Positions 7,765 through 16,120 of a stretch of DNA of 64,000 nucleotides are shown here, piece by piece. Below the pieces are notes generated by a model. The model did no database searches, was not told where the DNA came from, and saw only the letters and a program-made list of their open reading frames with translations. Source of the DNA: Bradyrhizobium sp. AZCC 1693 (GTDB lineage Bacteria; Pseudomonadota; Alphaproteobacteria; Rhizobiales; Xanthobacteraceae); assembly GCF_036924745.1 (NCBI RefSeq), contig NZ_JAZHSD010000001.1, positions 4,030,001 through 4,094,000 of the forward strand, given 5' to 3'. Made by a program: the position numbers and the translations under genes. Every line of letters begins with the position of its first letter. The stretch's first letter is position 1.

Positions 7765-8664
7765 ATGACCGCCAGGCTGCCGTCGCTGAATGGATTGCGC
7801 GCCTTCGAGGCCGCGGCCCGGCATTTGAGTTTTACGCAGGCCGCCTCCGAGCTGAACGTCACGCAGACCGCGATCAGCCATCAGATCAAACGGCTGGAGG
7901 AGGAGCTCGGCGTTCGCCTGTTCATCCGCCAGAACCGTTCGCTGGCGCTGACGCAGCAGGCGCAGGAATATCTCCCCGGCATCCGCGCCGCGTTCAACGA
8001 CCTCAGGCTCGCGACCGACCGCCTGCTGCGCAAGGACGATGACCATGTGCTGACGGTCTCGACGTTGGCATCGCTCGCCGCCAAATGGCTGTTGCCGCGG
8101 CTGACTGCCTTTCAGGAAGCCCATCCCGGCATCGATGTGCGCATCACCACCTCGACCAATCTGGTCGACTTCCAGCGCGACAATGTTGACGCCGGGATCC
8201 GCTACGGCCGCGGCCAGTGGCCGGGCGTCCGCGCCGACTGGCTGATGGCGGACGAGCTGTTCCCGGTCTGCAGCCCCGCGCTGCTCCATGGCAACAAGCC
8301 GCTGAAATGCCCCGAGGACCTCAGGGATCACGTGCTGCTGCACACCAGCAACGCCAACAGCGACGACTGGCGGCTGTGGCTGACGGCCGCCGGACTGCCG
8401 GCCGATTTTTCGAAACAGCCCGGCGTCACGTTCGACCTGATCTTCATGACCGTGCAGGCCGCGATCGACGGCCTCGGCGTTGCGATGGGCCGCACCGCCT
8501 ATGTGCAGGAAGACATCGCCAAAGGACGGCTGGTCGTTCCCTTCAATATCGCATTTCCAGTCGACGCCGGTTTCTATCTGGTCTCGCCCTCGGGGCGAAC
8601 CGACCCGCCCAAACTCGCAGCCTTCCGGCAGTGGCTGCTCGCCTCCGTGCAGAGCAAGCCCTGA
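7765..8664 (+). CDS. LysR-type regulator, GcvA-like, likely regulator of the tcu genes
   Basis: A 299-residue LysR protein. The N-terminal winged helix-turn-helix spans about residues 5-64 (LNGLRAFEAAARHLSFTQ...TQTAISHQIKRLEEELG). The rest is a periplasmic-binding-type effector domain of the GcvA/AmpR group (VDAGIRYGRGQWPGV, LVVPFNIAFP). It precedes tcuA on the same strand by 186 bases, and tcu operons in other bacteria are controlled by a LysR protein (TcuR), so it probably senses tricarballylate or a related acid (inference). GGGGATCGCGGA precedes the ATG. Confidence 0.88.
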   Translation: MTARLPSLNGLRAFEAAARHLSFTQAASELNVTQTAISHQIKRLEEELGVRLFIRQNRSLALTQQAQEYLPGIRAAFNDLRLATDRLLRKDDDHVLTVSTLASLAAKWLLPRLTAFQEAHPGIDVRITTSTNLVDFQRDNVDAGIRYGRGQWPGVRADWLMADELFPVCSPALLHGNKPLKCPEDLRDHVLLHTSNANSDDWRLWLTAAGLPADFSKQPGVTFDLIFMTVQAAIDGLGVAMGRTAYVQEDIAKGRLVVPFNIAFPVDAGFYLVSPSGRTDPPKLAAFRQWLLASVQSKP

Positions 8665-8691
8665 CATCGCAGATATTCCGCGATGCGAGTT

Positions 8692-8712
8692 GCATGCGAC
8701 ATCGTCGCATGC
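8692..8712. promoter_or_regulatory. Perfect 21-base palindrome upstream of tcuA, possible operator
   Basis: GCATGCGAC-ATC-GTCGCATGC has 9-bp perfect arms and a 3-base spacer, 28 bases after the LysR stop and about 140 bases before tcuA. There is no following U-tract, so an operator is at least as likely as a terminator. The binding protein is unknown. Confidence 0.4.
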
Positions 8713-8850
8713 CGCTGCGCGGATCACCGACGAAGGCGCACGAGACGCGTGACGCGGCCTCTTCATCAGGCTAGAAAATCGCTGGAGCGGATGGACTTGC
8801 CTGGCCGAGCGCCGGTTTGATTTCCATGCCAACAACGATAACAGGAGCGC

Positions 8851-10251
8851 ATGGTCGATCTCAGTCAAAAATTCGATGTGCTGGTGATCGGCGGCGGTAA
8901 CGCCGCTCTCTGCGCCGCCATCAGCGCTCGGCGCGCCGGCGCCTCCGTGCTGGTGCTGGAAGGCGCGCCAAAATTCTATCGCGGCGGCAATACCCGCCAC
9001 ACCCGCAACATGCGTTGCGCGCATGATGCCGCGACCGAGATCCTTACCGGTCCCTACACCGAGGAAGAGTTCTGGGACGATCTGCTGGTCCTGACCGGCG
9101 GTCAGACCGACGAGGAACTCGCCAGGTTCATGATCAAGGAGTCCAAGGACATTCTGAACTGGATCGTCGAACAGGGCGTGCGCTGGCAGCCCTCGCTCGG
9201 CGGCACGCTGAGCCTCGGCCGCACCAATTCGTTCTTCCTCGGCGGCGGGCGTGCGATGCTGAACGCGCTCTATCTCACCGCGGAAAAACTCGGCGTCGAG
9301 ATCATCTACGACGCCGAAGTGACCGACCTCCAGATCGAAGACGGCATGTTTCTGTCCGCAACGTCGAAGCAGCCGATCGATGGCGCCGCTGAAATCCGTG
9401 CTTCGGCGCTGGTCGCCGCCGCCGGCGGTTTTGAAGCCAACATCGAATGGCTGAAGGAATATTGGGGCGAGGCTGCCGACAATTTCCTGATCCGCGGCAC
9501 GCCCTATAACCGAGGCTCGATCCTCAAAATGCTGCTCGACAAGGGCGTGCAGGAGATTGGCGATCCCACCCAATGCCATGCGGTCGCGATCGACGCCCGC
9601 GCGCCGAAATTCGACGGCGGCATCATCACGCGGCACGATTCGGTGGTGTTCGGCATCGTCGTCAACAAGCACGCCCAGCGCTTCTATGACGAGGGCGAGG
9701 ACATCTGGCCGAAGCGCTATGCCATCTGGGGCCGGCTGGTGGCAGCCCAACCGGACCAGATCGCCTACATCATTTTCGATTCGACTGTTGTCACGAGCTT
9801 CATGCCGACGCTGTTTCCGCCGATCGCAGGCGCTACCATTGCCGAACTCGCCAGCAAGCTCGGACTGGAGCCGACCGCGTTGGAAAAAACCATCACCGAT
9901 TTCAACGCCGCGGTGCAGCCCGGCACGTTCGATCACACCATCCTCGATGATTGCCGTACCGCTGCCATCACGCCGCCGAAGACGCATTGGGCGCGCAGGA
10001 TCGAGACGCCGCCCTATCTCGCCTATCCGGTGCGGCCCGGCATCACCTTCACCTATCTCGGCACCCGCGTGAACAAGCAGTCGCGCATGGTGATGAAGGA
10101 CGGCAAGCCCTCCGCCAACATGTTCGCGGCCGGCGAGATCATGGCCGGCAACGTGCTCGGCAAGGGCTATGCGGCGGGCATCGGCATGACCATCGGCAGC
10201 GTGTTCGGACGGGTGGCGGGACGAGAAGCGGCGAAGAATGCGAGGAATTAG
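8851..10251 (+). CDS. tcuA: FAD-dependent tricarballylate dehydrogenase, TcuA type
   Basis: Oxidises tricarballylate to cis-aconitate in the characterised Salmonella system, feeding the TCA cycle. The 466-residue flavoprotein opens with the FAD-binding motif VLVIGGGNAALCAAISARRA and the TcuA-typical GGNTRHTRNMRCAHD. It ends with the second flavin-contact segment FAAGEIMAGNVLGKGYAAGIG. Architecture matches the fumarate reductase/succinate dehydrogenase flavoprotein family. AGGAGCGC precedes the ATG. The partner tcuB follows after an exported hydrolase, and a LysR gene precedes it. No TcuC-type transporter is in the window. A substrate other than tricarballylate, such as another tricarboxylate, remains possible. 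Confidence 0.88.
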   Translation: MVDLSQKFDVLVIGGGNAALCAAISARRAGASVLVLEGAPKFYRGGNTRHTRNMRCAHDAATEILTGPYTEEEFWDDLLVLTGGQTDEELARFMIKESKDILNWIVEQGVRWQPSLGGTLSLGRTNSFFLGGGRAMLNALYLTAEKLGVEIIYDAEVTDLQIEDGMFLSATSKQPIDGAAEIRASALVAAAGGFEANIEWLKEYWGEAADNFLIRGTPYNRGSILKMLLDKGVQEIGDPTQCHAVAIDARAPKFDGGIITRHDSVVFGIVVNKHAQRFYDEGEDIWPKRYAIWGRLVAAQPDQIAYIIFDSTVVTSFMPTLFPPIAGATIAELASKLGLEPTALEKTITDFNAAVQPGTFDHTILDDCRTAAITPPKTHWARRIETPPYLAYPVRPGITFTYLGTRVNKQSRMVMKDGKPSANMFAAGEIMAGNVLGKGYAAGIGMTIGSVFGRVAGREAAKNARN

Positions 10252-10257
10252 CGAGTA

Positions 10258-10413
10258 ACCTCTCCCCGCTCTTCGCGGGGAGAGGTCGGATCGCGCTCGG
10301 CGATGCGAAGCATCGTCCGGTGCGATCCGGGTGAGGGGCTCTCTCAGCGAGCACGGTGCGTGGAGAGAGCCTCTCACCCCTACCCTCTCCCCGCGAAGGG
10401 CGGGGAGAGGGAG
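10258..10413. repeat. Intergenic palindromic repeat, family D (CTCTCCCCG type)
   Basis: CCTCTCCCCGCTCTTCGCGG and its inverted partner CCCCGCGAAGGGCGGGGAGAGG flank inner inverted segments (GGTGCGATCCGGGTGAGG, GAGAGCCTCTCACC). It sits between tcuA and the exported hydrolase and would form a long structured mRNA segment if the genes are co-transcribed. A half-copy is seen at 31806-31830. Confidence 0.75.
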
Positions 10414-10434
10414 ATAACAACGACGGGAGGAAAC

Positions 10435-11466
10435 ATGTCGCGCATTGCATTTGCTTTCATTACAACGCTCCTGACGGCGTCGACGCTCGCCAACGCCGCC
10501 GAGCCGATCGCGTTGCGCGACATGGGCTCGTTCCATGTCGGCGGAAGGTTGGTCGAGATCAGCGGCAAGCCGGTGAAGGAAGTCACCTTCACGCCGGGCG
10601 GCGTGCCCGCAAAAGTCGATCCCAACGGCACCTATCAGGTCGAGCAGATGTATGCGCAGTATTTTCTGCCCGCCAATGAGAAGGGCGCCTATCCGCTCCT
10701 GATGTGGCATGGCGGCGGGCTGACCGGCGTCACATACGAGACGACACCGGATGGACGCGAGGGCTGGCTGAACTATTTCCTGCGCAAGGGCTGGGCCGTC
10801 TACAATTCGGATGCGGTCGAGCGCGGCCGCGCCGGCTGGGCGCAATACCCTGACATCTTCAAGAGCGAGCCGGTGTTCCTCACCACCGCCAACCCGTTCG
10901 AGCGGTTTCGCATCGGCGATGGCGCAGGCTCCTACAATCCGGATCCGGCCAAGCGCAAGCTGATGCCCGGCAGCCAGTTCCCGAACGAGGGCTATGAGAA
11001 CTTCGTCAAGCAGAACGTGCCGCGCTGGACCACGACAGATGATGCGATCATCGCTGCTTACATCGCCGAGATCGACCGCGTCGGTCCTTCCGTCATCCTG
11101 TTCCACAGCCAGGCCGGCAGTTTCGGCTTCAAGGTCGCGCAGGCGCGGCCCGATAAGGTCAAGGCCTTGATTGCGATCGAGCCGGCCGGCCTCGGCGATC
11201 CGGCCAAGGTCGATGCCTTGAAAAACATTCCGACGCTGATCGTCTATGGCGACTACATCGAGAAGGACTCGCGCTGGCCGAAAATCCGCGCCAACGGCAT
11301 CGCCTTTGCGGACGCCATCAAGGCCGCCGGCGGCAGCGTCGATGTCGTCGACCTGCCGCAGGCCGGCATCAAGGGCAATTCGCACATGGTGATGATGGAC
11401 AATAACAACGCCGAGGTCGCCGCCCTGATCCAGAAATGGCTCGAGGGCAAGGGGCTGACGAGGTAA
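10435..11466 (+). CDS. Exported alpha/beta-hydrolase (putative esterase) in the tcu cluster
   Basis: A 343-residue protein with a signal peptide (MSRIAFAFITTLLTASTLANAA), so it acts in the periplasm or outside. The oxyanion segment is YPLLMWHGGGLTG; the nucleophile elbow is FHSQAGSFG, a variant of GxSxG; a late GNSHMVMMD offers the His. It lies between tcuA and tcuB on the same strand. A reasonable guess is that it frees tricarballylate or a related acid from an ester before uptake, but no sequence feature fixes the substrate. The start at 10435 follows GGGAGGAAAC; longer readings run through the upstream repeat. Confidence 0.82.
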   Translation: MSRIAFAFITTLLTASTLANAAEPIALRDMGSFHVGGRLVEISGKPVKEVTFTPGGVPAKVDPNGTYQVEQMYAQYFLPANEKGAYPLLMWHGGGLTGVTYETTPDGREGWLNYFLRKGWAVYNSDAVERGRAGWAQYPDIFKSEPVFLTTANPFERFRIGDGAGSYNPDPAKRKLMPGSQFPNEGYENFVKQNVPRWTTTDDAIIAAYIAEIDRVGPSVILFHSQAGSFGFKVAQARPDKVKALIAIEPAGLGDPAKVDALKNIPTLIVYGDYIEKDSRWPKIRANGIAFADAIKAAGGSVDVVDLPQAGIKGNSHMVMMDNNNAEVAALIQKWLEGKGLTR

Positions 11467-11496
11467 GCGGGCTGGCGCGAAGGCAGGAAGCAACGG

Positions 11497-12609
11497 ATGC
11501 ACGGAACGCGAATCCTGGAAGAGGCCGACCGCCTGATGACGGTTTGCAATTCCTGCCGTTATTGCGAGGGCCTTTGCGCGGTGTTTCCGGCGATGGAGAT
11601 GCGCCGCGCGTTCTCCGACGGCGACCTCAACTACCTCGCCAATCTCTGCCACGCCTGCGGCGCCTGCTACACCGACTGCCAGTTCTCGCCGCCGCATGAA
11701 TTCAACGTCAACGTCCCGCAGACGCTCGCAGTGGCGCGGGCCGATTCCTACGCGGCCTATACGTGGCCCCGCGCATTCGCCGGCGCATTTGCGCGTAACG
11801 GGCTCGTCATCAGCCTCGTTGCCGCGCTCAGCGTCGCCGCGTTCATCTTCGGCTTTGCCGCGTTGAACGACCGCCAGGTGCTGTTCGGCGTCCATACCGG
11901 CGCCGGCGCGTTCTACAAATTGATGCCGCATAATGCGATGGCCGCCCTTTTCGGCGCGGCGTTTCTCTATGCGATCGTGGCTTTGGTGATGGGCGTGCGC
12001 GCGTTCTGGCGCGATATCGGCGAGCCCGTCGGCATGAAGACCGATGCGGCCGCGCTGTTTCAGGCGATCCGCGATGCCGGCGAGCTGCGCTATCTCGACG
12101 GCGGCGGCGTCGGCTGCTTCAACGAGGATGACCGCCCGACCGACCGCCGCAGGCTCTATCATCATTTGACGTTCTACGGCTTTGCGCTGTGCTTCGCCTC
12201 GACCTGCGTCGCGACGCTCTATCACTATCTCCTGGCCCGCGAAGCGCCGTATGCGTGGTGGGATCTGCCCGTGGTGCTGGGCACGCTCGGCGGCGTCGGG
12301 CTGCTGATCGGGCCGATCGGCCTGCTCACTGAGCGATGGAAGCGCGATCCCGTGCTGGTCGATGACGCGCGCTACGGCATGGATATCGCGTTCATCGCGA
12401 TGCTGTTTCTCACCAGCCTGACCGGCATGGCGCTGTTGCTGTTGCGCGAGACCGCAGCGATGGGGCCGCTGCTCGCGCTGCATCTCGGCGTGGTGTTTTC
12501 GCTGTTCGTCACCATGCCCTACGGCAAGTTCGTGCATGGCATTTATCGTTTCGCCGCGCTGGTGCGCTATGCGATGGAGCGGAAGGCGATGCATGGGGCG
12601 GGGGAGTAA
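11497..12609 (+). CDS. tcuB: Tricarballylate utilization iron-sulfur membrane protein, TcuB type
   Basis: Accepts electrons from the reduced flavin of TcuA and passes them to the membrane pool (known for TcuB). The N-terminal part has two ferredoxin-like cysteine sets, CNSCRYCEGLC and CHACGACYTDC, placed at about residues 17-59. The remainder has about six hydrophobic segments, for example LVISLVAALSVAAFIFGFAA and GLLIGPIGLL, with histidines (HHLTFYGFALCF, HYLL) that could bind haem. Its 370 residues fit the family. It starts 30 bases after the hydrolase stop, consistent with one transcript. Confidence 0.88.
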   Translation: MHGTRILEEADRLMTVCNSCRYCEGLCAVFPAMEMRRAFSDGDLNYLANLCHACGACYTDCQFSPPHEFNVNVPQTLAVARADSYAAYTWPRAFAGAFARNGLVISLVAALSVAAFIFGFAALNDRQVLFGVHTGAGAFYKLMPHNAMAALFGAAFLYAIVALVMGVRAFWRDIGEPVGMKTDAAALFQAIRDAGELRYLDGGGVGCFNEDDRPTDRRRLYHHLTFYGFALCFASTCVATLYHYLLAREAPYAWWDLPVVLGTLGGVGLLIGPIGLLTERWKRDPVLVDDARYGMDIAFIAMLFLTSLTGMALLLLRETAAMGPLLALHLGVVFSLFVTMPYGKFVHGIYRFAALVRYAMERKAMHGAGE

Positions 12610-12645
12610 GGCCGGAAACACATTAGCGGTGGGCACCGCAGAAAC

Positions 12646-12847
12646 CCGTCATGCCCCGCGAAGGCGGGGCATCCAGTACGCCGCGGCTTCTCGGTTCGAT
12701 CACTGCTGTCTCGGATACTGGGTCACCCGCCCCAGTGCGCAATTGCGCACCAGGCGGGCGATGACAACGGATTATGAGGCGGCATTCTCGCGGCGCATTG
12801 CGCCCGAGGTTTGCATCTCAGGTGCGCACTTGCGCACCGGGGAATGA
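12646..12847. repeat. Compound intergenic repeat (GTCATGCCCCGC type plus GTGCGCAATTGCGCAC palindromes)
   Basis: A family B-like element beginning CCCGTCATGCCCCGCGAAGG and ending with GGGGAATGAC. It contains the palindrome GTGCGCAATTGCGCAC at 12736-12751 and a near copy GGTGCGCACTTGCGCACC at 12821-12838. Related to the element at 5734-5836. Confidence 0.75.
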
Positions 12848-12877
12848 CACCGATCTCGCCAGGCGCGGGCTTAACGT

Positions 12878-12921
12878 AGCGTAACCCGCCGCCATTTCAT
12901 CGATGGACGGCGGGTTACGCT
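12878..12921. repeat. Inverted repeat AGCGTAACCCGCCG
   Basis: Fourteen-base perfect arms AGCGTAACCCGCCG and CGGCGGGTTACGCT with a 16-base interior. It lies in a 679-base gap (12610-13288) that otherwise holds a compound repeat, a short GGCCTCAG/CTGAGGCC hairpin near 12985-13013 and a terminator; no convincing gene is seen there. Confidence 0.65.
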
Positions 12922-13141
12922 TCGCTTGCTGGACATCGCGAGACGCGCGGCGAAGGTGATCGCCTGCCGGGCAAAGAGCGACGGCCTCAGCCCGGCACAG
13001 GCGCTGAGGCCATCGATGTTTCTGACTGAGGATGTATCTGCGCTGATACGACTCTCCAATCCAGTCGTACGCTCAACGTTCCAAGTTTTTGCGAACGCGA
13101 ACCCACGCGATATCCGCGGAACGTATGCAGTCAGACCCAGG

Positions 13142-13169
13142 AAAAAGGCCCCACCGAGATGGGGCCTTT
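13142..13169 (-). terminator. Orphan terminator-like hairpin on the minus strand
   Basis: Read on the minus strand, AAAGGCCCCA and TGGGGCCTTT form a 10-bp stem around a 6-base loop, followed by TTTTTCC. No recognisable gene on the minus strand lies upstream of it (13170-13290), so it may end a small RNA or be a leftover of a deleted gene. Confidence 0.55.
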
Positions 13170-13288
13170 CACGTTCGACGATGCCGCTACCTTAGTTGTA
13201 GTCCGAATATTGCCTGCCTGGCCACGGGCGCCGACGTGGTATTTATCGGGAAAATGGCATATTGGGTTTTGGGGAAAATGCGGTTGCC

Positions 13289-13450
13289 ATGAACGAGGAC
13301 TATTACAAGCAACGGGCCCGGGAAGTTCGCGATATCGCGGCCAAGGCCGACCCATTCATCAAGCAGCGGCTTTTGGACCTGGCCGACCGCTACGATGGCA
13401 AGCGCAAAACAAGCGTCACGCCCTTACCGCCAGCGCCAGCCACCACCTAG
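13289..13450 (+). CDS. Conserved small hypothetical protein
   Basis: A 53-residue protein, MNEDYYKQRAREVRDIAAKA followed by DPFIKQRLLDLADRYD and a proline-rich tail. The helical, charged pattern resembles a family of 50-70-residue proteins common in Bradyrhizobium and relatives (recognised by eye; no function known). ATG 13289 is chosen over an upstream in-frame start because the similarity begins there. No strong ribosome site is visible. Confidence 0.6.
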   Translation: MNEDYYKQRAREVRDIAAKADPFIKQRLLDLADRYDGKRKTSVTPLPPAPATT

Positions 13451-13563
13451 AACCCGTCGGGCGAGCGCGACGGCCATTCCGGCCAGGCCCGGTCCGATCG
13501 TTCGCTGCCATTTCGCTTCGCGGAAAAATGTTCGGCGACGGCATAGTTTCGTGTTTTGCAACC

Positions 13564-13588
13564 GGAACGGACTGAAAATCAGCCGGTT
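13564..13588 (+). promoter_or_regulatory. Possible EcfG-type general stress promoter
   Basis: GGAAC, 16 bases, GGTT. The alphaproteobacterial general-stress sigma factor EcfG recognises GGAAC-N16/17-CGTT, so one base differs. It ends 60 bases before the ATG at 13649. Weak support on its own. Confidence 0.25.
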
Positions 13589-13648
13589 AGTTCTGAGCGT
13601 CCTGTCTCAAAGGGCCAAACGGAAGTCCGTTTTGCATCGAGGGTTGCG

Positions 13649-13921
13649 ATGGCCAATGCAAAATACGAACGCGCCCGTGCGCGAGCGCGACTGGCATTGA
13701 TTGCGCCGGCGGTTGACGACGTCACCGCTGCCTATTTCGACAGGCAGGTCGAAAAGGTTTTGCTGGACGCCAAACAGCGCGAGGAAAAGTCGGACCAGGA
13801 ATTGATAGCGACGCTGCTCGATGCCGTCGCGAGGAAATACTTCTCGCTTGGCCTGCGTGACCGCGATCCCGAGCGAAGCCCGGATGGCCGTGCACCGGGT
13901 CGCACTCCGACGAAGTCATGA
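13649..13921 (+). CDS. Small hypothetical protein
   Basis: A 90-residue, highly charged protein, mostly predicted helix (ARARARLALIAPAVDDVTAA, VEKVLLDAKQREEKSDQELI) with a basic, proline-containing tail. Not recognised. GAGGGTTGCG precedes the ATG, and a possible EcfG-type promoter lies upstream. Coding status is moderate, because no family could be named. Confidence 0.4.
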   Translation: MANAKYERARARARLALIAPAVDDVTAAYFDRQVEKVLLDAKQREEKSDQELIATLLDAVARKYFSLGLRDRDPERSPDGRAPGRTPTKS

Positions 13922-14129
13922 AGCTTGCAGCCAAGCCGACTGCCGTCTGAACTACAGCTAATCCTCAGCCGTTGATTTGAGTCACCGGAACGTGACTGCT
14001 TCGCGCATCGCACGGTGCAAATTGATGCACGAATGCGCGCTATTTGATCTGGCATTGGCGTCCACCAGTACCTATCTGTGATGCAGGTAGGAAATTCGCC
14101 CCAAGGACAACTCCGAAAAGGAGCCATCT

Positions 14130-14339
14130 ATGGCGAACGTACTAACCACTGGGGCCTGGCTTTCTGCTCCGACCAAAAGATCCTCATTTTTCGCACGATT
14201 ATTGAGCGCGTACGCCGAATCCAATCAGCGACGGGCTGACCGCGTTGTCGAGGAGTATATTGCTACCCACGGGCTGCAAAAGCTGTCGGACGATGCGGAG
14301 CGTCAAATCAGTCGCTTGCTTGTCAAGGCGGACCGCTAG
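14130..14339 (+). CDS. Small hypothetical protein
   Basis: A 69-residue protein with a good ribosome site (AAAAGGAGCCATCT before ATG). The middle segment FFARLLSAYAESNQRRADRV followed by VEEYIATHG resembles short stress-associated rhizobial proteins with an RADRxVxxYI pattern. No transmembrane segment or signal peptide. It is bounded by a 208-base leader containing no other gene. Confidence 0.6.
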   Translation: MANVLTTGAWLSAPTKRSSFFARLLSAYAESNQRRADRVVEEYIATHGLQKLSDDAERQISRLLVKADR

Positions 14340-14469
14340 TCATGATCACACTCATCATCGTGCACGTAGCAACCAAGCTCGCCCGTTTTGCGAAAGAGGC
14401 CGGTGAGACGTGGCGCGAAGCGCAGCGGCTTCGTCGTACCCTTGGCGGCCCAATGGACGAGTAGCAAAC

Positions 14470-14592
14470 GTAGGATGGGCAAAGCGACTTGTCCGCCTTG
14501 GCTCGACGAGCGAAGGCGGAAGCGCGCCCACCATTCTGAGTGATGCGCGAGATGGTGGGCACGGCGCAAGAGCGCCCTTTGCCCACCCTGCG
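14470..14592. repeat. Intergenic palindromic repeat, family E (copy 1)
   Basis: CGTAGGATGGGCAAAGCG at the left pairs with GCCCTTTGCCCACCCTGCGG at the right; inner arms GCCCACCAT and ATGGTGGGC face each other. A second copy lies at 16121-16215. Confidence 0.75.
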
Positions 14593-14618
14593 GCGATCCG
14601 CAACCGCGCGTTCGCGGT

Positions 14619-15224
14619 TCAGTATCGCTCCATGATCTGATCGAGCTTCCTGCTGAGCAACCAGGACAGGCCGAGGAACGCGACCAGCATCACGATGCCC
14701 AGGCCCGAAGAAGCATTGTTGATGGACGTCTCCGAGAATTGACCGAAGGCATAGCCGGCCGAGACGACGGCGCCGGACCAAAGACCCGCCGCGACGAAGT
14801 TGAGCGCGAGGAAGGTGGACCAGGGCAGCCGCGATATCCCGTAGGCAAATCCCGCGAGACCGCGGATGCCATTCGGAAAGCGGTGAAACAGGATCATCCA
14901 GACATAGTGACGATCCGTCAGGCGGACGACGGTCTGCACGGTGCGCTCGAACCGCGGAAAACGATCGAGCAAGCGGGCGCCATAGCGCCGCCCGATCCAG
15001 AAGCGGATGACGTCGCCTGTGAAACTGCCTAACCAGCAGATCACGATGAGCGCGCCAAGACCCAGCGCGCCCGAATGCGCCGCGTAGCCGGCGAACAGCG
15101 CAAGCAGCAGGCTATGCGAGGCCGCATAGGCAAACATGAAGCTGTAGGCCGCATCGCCGTGTTGGCGTATGAGGTCGAGAAACGAGGTCAGATCCGTCGG
15201 AAACAGCAATGCAAGCCCACCCAA
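14619..15224 (-). CDS. DedA/VTT domain membrane protein
   Basis: A 201-residue integral membrane protein of the DedA (SNARE-associated/VTT) superfamily, which in other bacteria flips or handles lipids and supports envelope homeostasis. The signature segment WLGSFTGDVIRFWIGRRYG is followed by the arginine-containing re-entrant part FHRFPNGIRGLAGFAYG and hydrophobic C-terminal helices (LALNFVAAGLWSGAVVSAGY, GLGIVMLVAFLGLSWLL). It is monocistronic here, between a repeat and a 418-base gap. Confidence 0.82.
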   Translation of the reverse strand: MGGLALLFPTDLTSFLDLIRQHGDAAYSFMFAYAASHSLLLALFAGYAAHSGALGLGALIVICWLGSFTGDVIRFWIGRRYGARLLDRFPRFERTVQTVVRLTDRHYVWMILFHRFPNGIRGLAGFAYGISRLPWSTFLALNFVAAGLWSGAVVSAGYAFGQFSETSINNASSGLGIVMLVAFLGLSWLLSRKLDQIMERY

Positions 15225-15642
15225 ACCGGTTCATGGAGCGTTCCCCCAGATGAGTGGGTTCGGCCTGAACGCTAGCACTCGGCGGAAGGCCACGAAAGCC
15301 AACAGGCAGGCCCACAGCCGCCAGCTTTGCACGCCGAGCGTGTTTGTAAGTGAGGCGAGCCGTACAACGCGTTAGGACGCGTACTCATTCATCGAGCTTG
15401 ATCGGTGCGGCTCGATCGACGCCCGCCATGCGCCGATAGCGACCAATAAGCGGCCGGGACCCGCCGCTCTAAGGACCGCATGTGGCGAGCGCATAAGGGC
15501 ATTGCAATTACCGCCGATCACATTTGGATCGCGCGAAATCGCGGGAAGTTCATTCTGATCACCCGCGTCGATTGGACGCAGCTGGTGTTGTTTGGCTGGT
15601 CCGGCAATAACGCCGGACTGCAAAACAAAAAAGGGACGAACA
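15225..15642. other. 418-base gap without a supported gene; one hairpin
   Basis: No reading frame here shows a recognisable protein or a good ribosome site. A perfect hairpin GTCCGGC-AATAAC-GCCGGAC lies at 15599-15618, 24 bases before the next gene start, in its probable 5' untranslated region. No U-tract follows it on the plus strand, so it is more likely a leader structure than a terminator. Confidence 0.5.
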
Positions 15643-16053
15643 ATGCTCAGGAAGTTGCTAGGTGCAGCCGTAATGGCTGCAGGTGCTTACGCTTTTGTGC
15701 CCGCATATGCCGCGCACGTCCATCACGCCGTGCAGGTCGGTGTCGGATGTAGCGGCGACAACTTCGCCAAAGCTGAAGGCGGAGCCGAGGCTATGGCCGA
15801 CAGCCCTGCCAAGTTCATGGCGGAAAGGGAGATTGCTCAGGCGCAGGACGCAATGCTCAGTGGGAAGATGAGTGGATGCGCAATGCATCTTGGCCAAGCG
15901 TTGCGCGCTGAAAGCGTGGCCCAAACCCCTTATCCGGGGACGATGGCCCCGGCTTCGTTCGCAAATACAGCCGCACAAGCCCCGGCCGAAACCATACAAG
16001 GAGCGACGCCGCAGCCGCAGTTTAATTGGACCCCGCTGAAAGGCGCGTATTGA
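15643..16053 (+). CDS. Exported hypothetical protein
   Basis: A 136-residue protein with a clear signal peptide (MLRKLLGAAVMAAGAYAF, then VPAYA as the cleavage region). The mature part begins with histidines (HVHHAVQVG) and has two well-separated cysteines (VGCSGDN and MSGCAMH), which could form a disulfide in the periplasm. The C-terminal 45 residues are rich in Ala and Pro. Not recognised. AAAAAAGGGACGAACA precedes the ATG. Confidence 0.6.
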   Translation: MLRKLLGAAVMAAGAYAFVPAYAAHVHHAVQVGVGCSGDNFAKAEGGAEAMADSPAKFMAEREIAQAQDAMLSGKMSGCAMHLGQALRAESVAQTPYPGTMAPASFANTAAQAPAETIQGATPQPQFNWTPLKGAY

Positions 16054-16120
16054 GCCTCAGCAGAAGGGCCTGACCGCGCGCGGCGATCGGCCCAGCTTCG
16101 CGCGCCGCTCCCTCTAGGCC

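Noticed and set aside
7630..12636. A 1668-codon open frame on the minus strand covering the LysR-tcuA-hydrolase-tcuB region
   Set aside because: It is antisense to four recognisable genes, rich in His/Arg/Asp/Gly without any family motif, and typical of the complementary frame in high-GC coding DNA.
12926..13195. An 89-codon frame in the 12.6-13.3 kb gap
   Set aside because: No ribosome site or family likeness, and it runs through a terminator hairpin.
13131..13355. A minus-strand frame ending at the orphan terminator
   Set aside because: Its last residues are simply the translation of the hairpin; no conserved feature.
14323..14781. Overlapping minus-strand frames around the family E repeat
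   Set aside because: They translate the repeat itself and extend into the DedA/VTT gene in a wrong frame.
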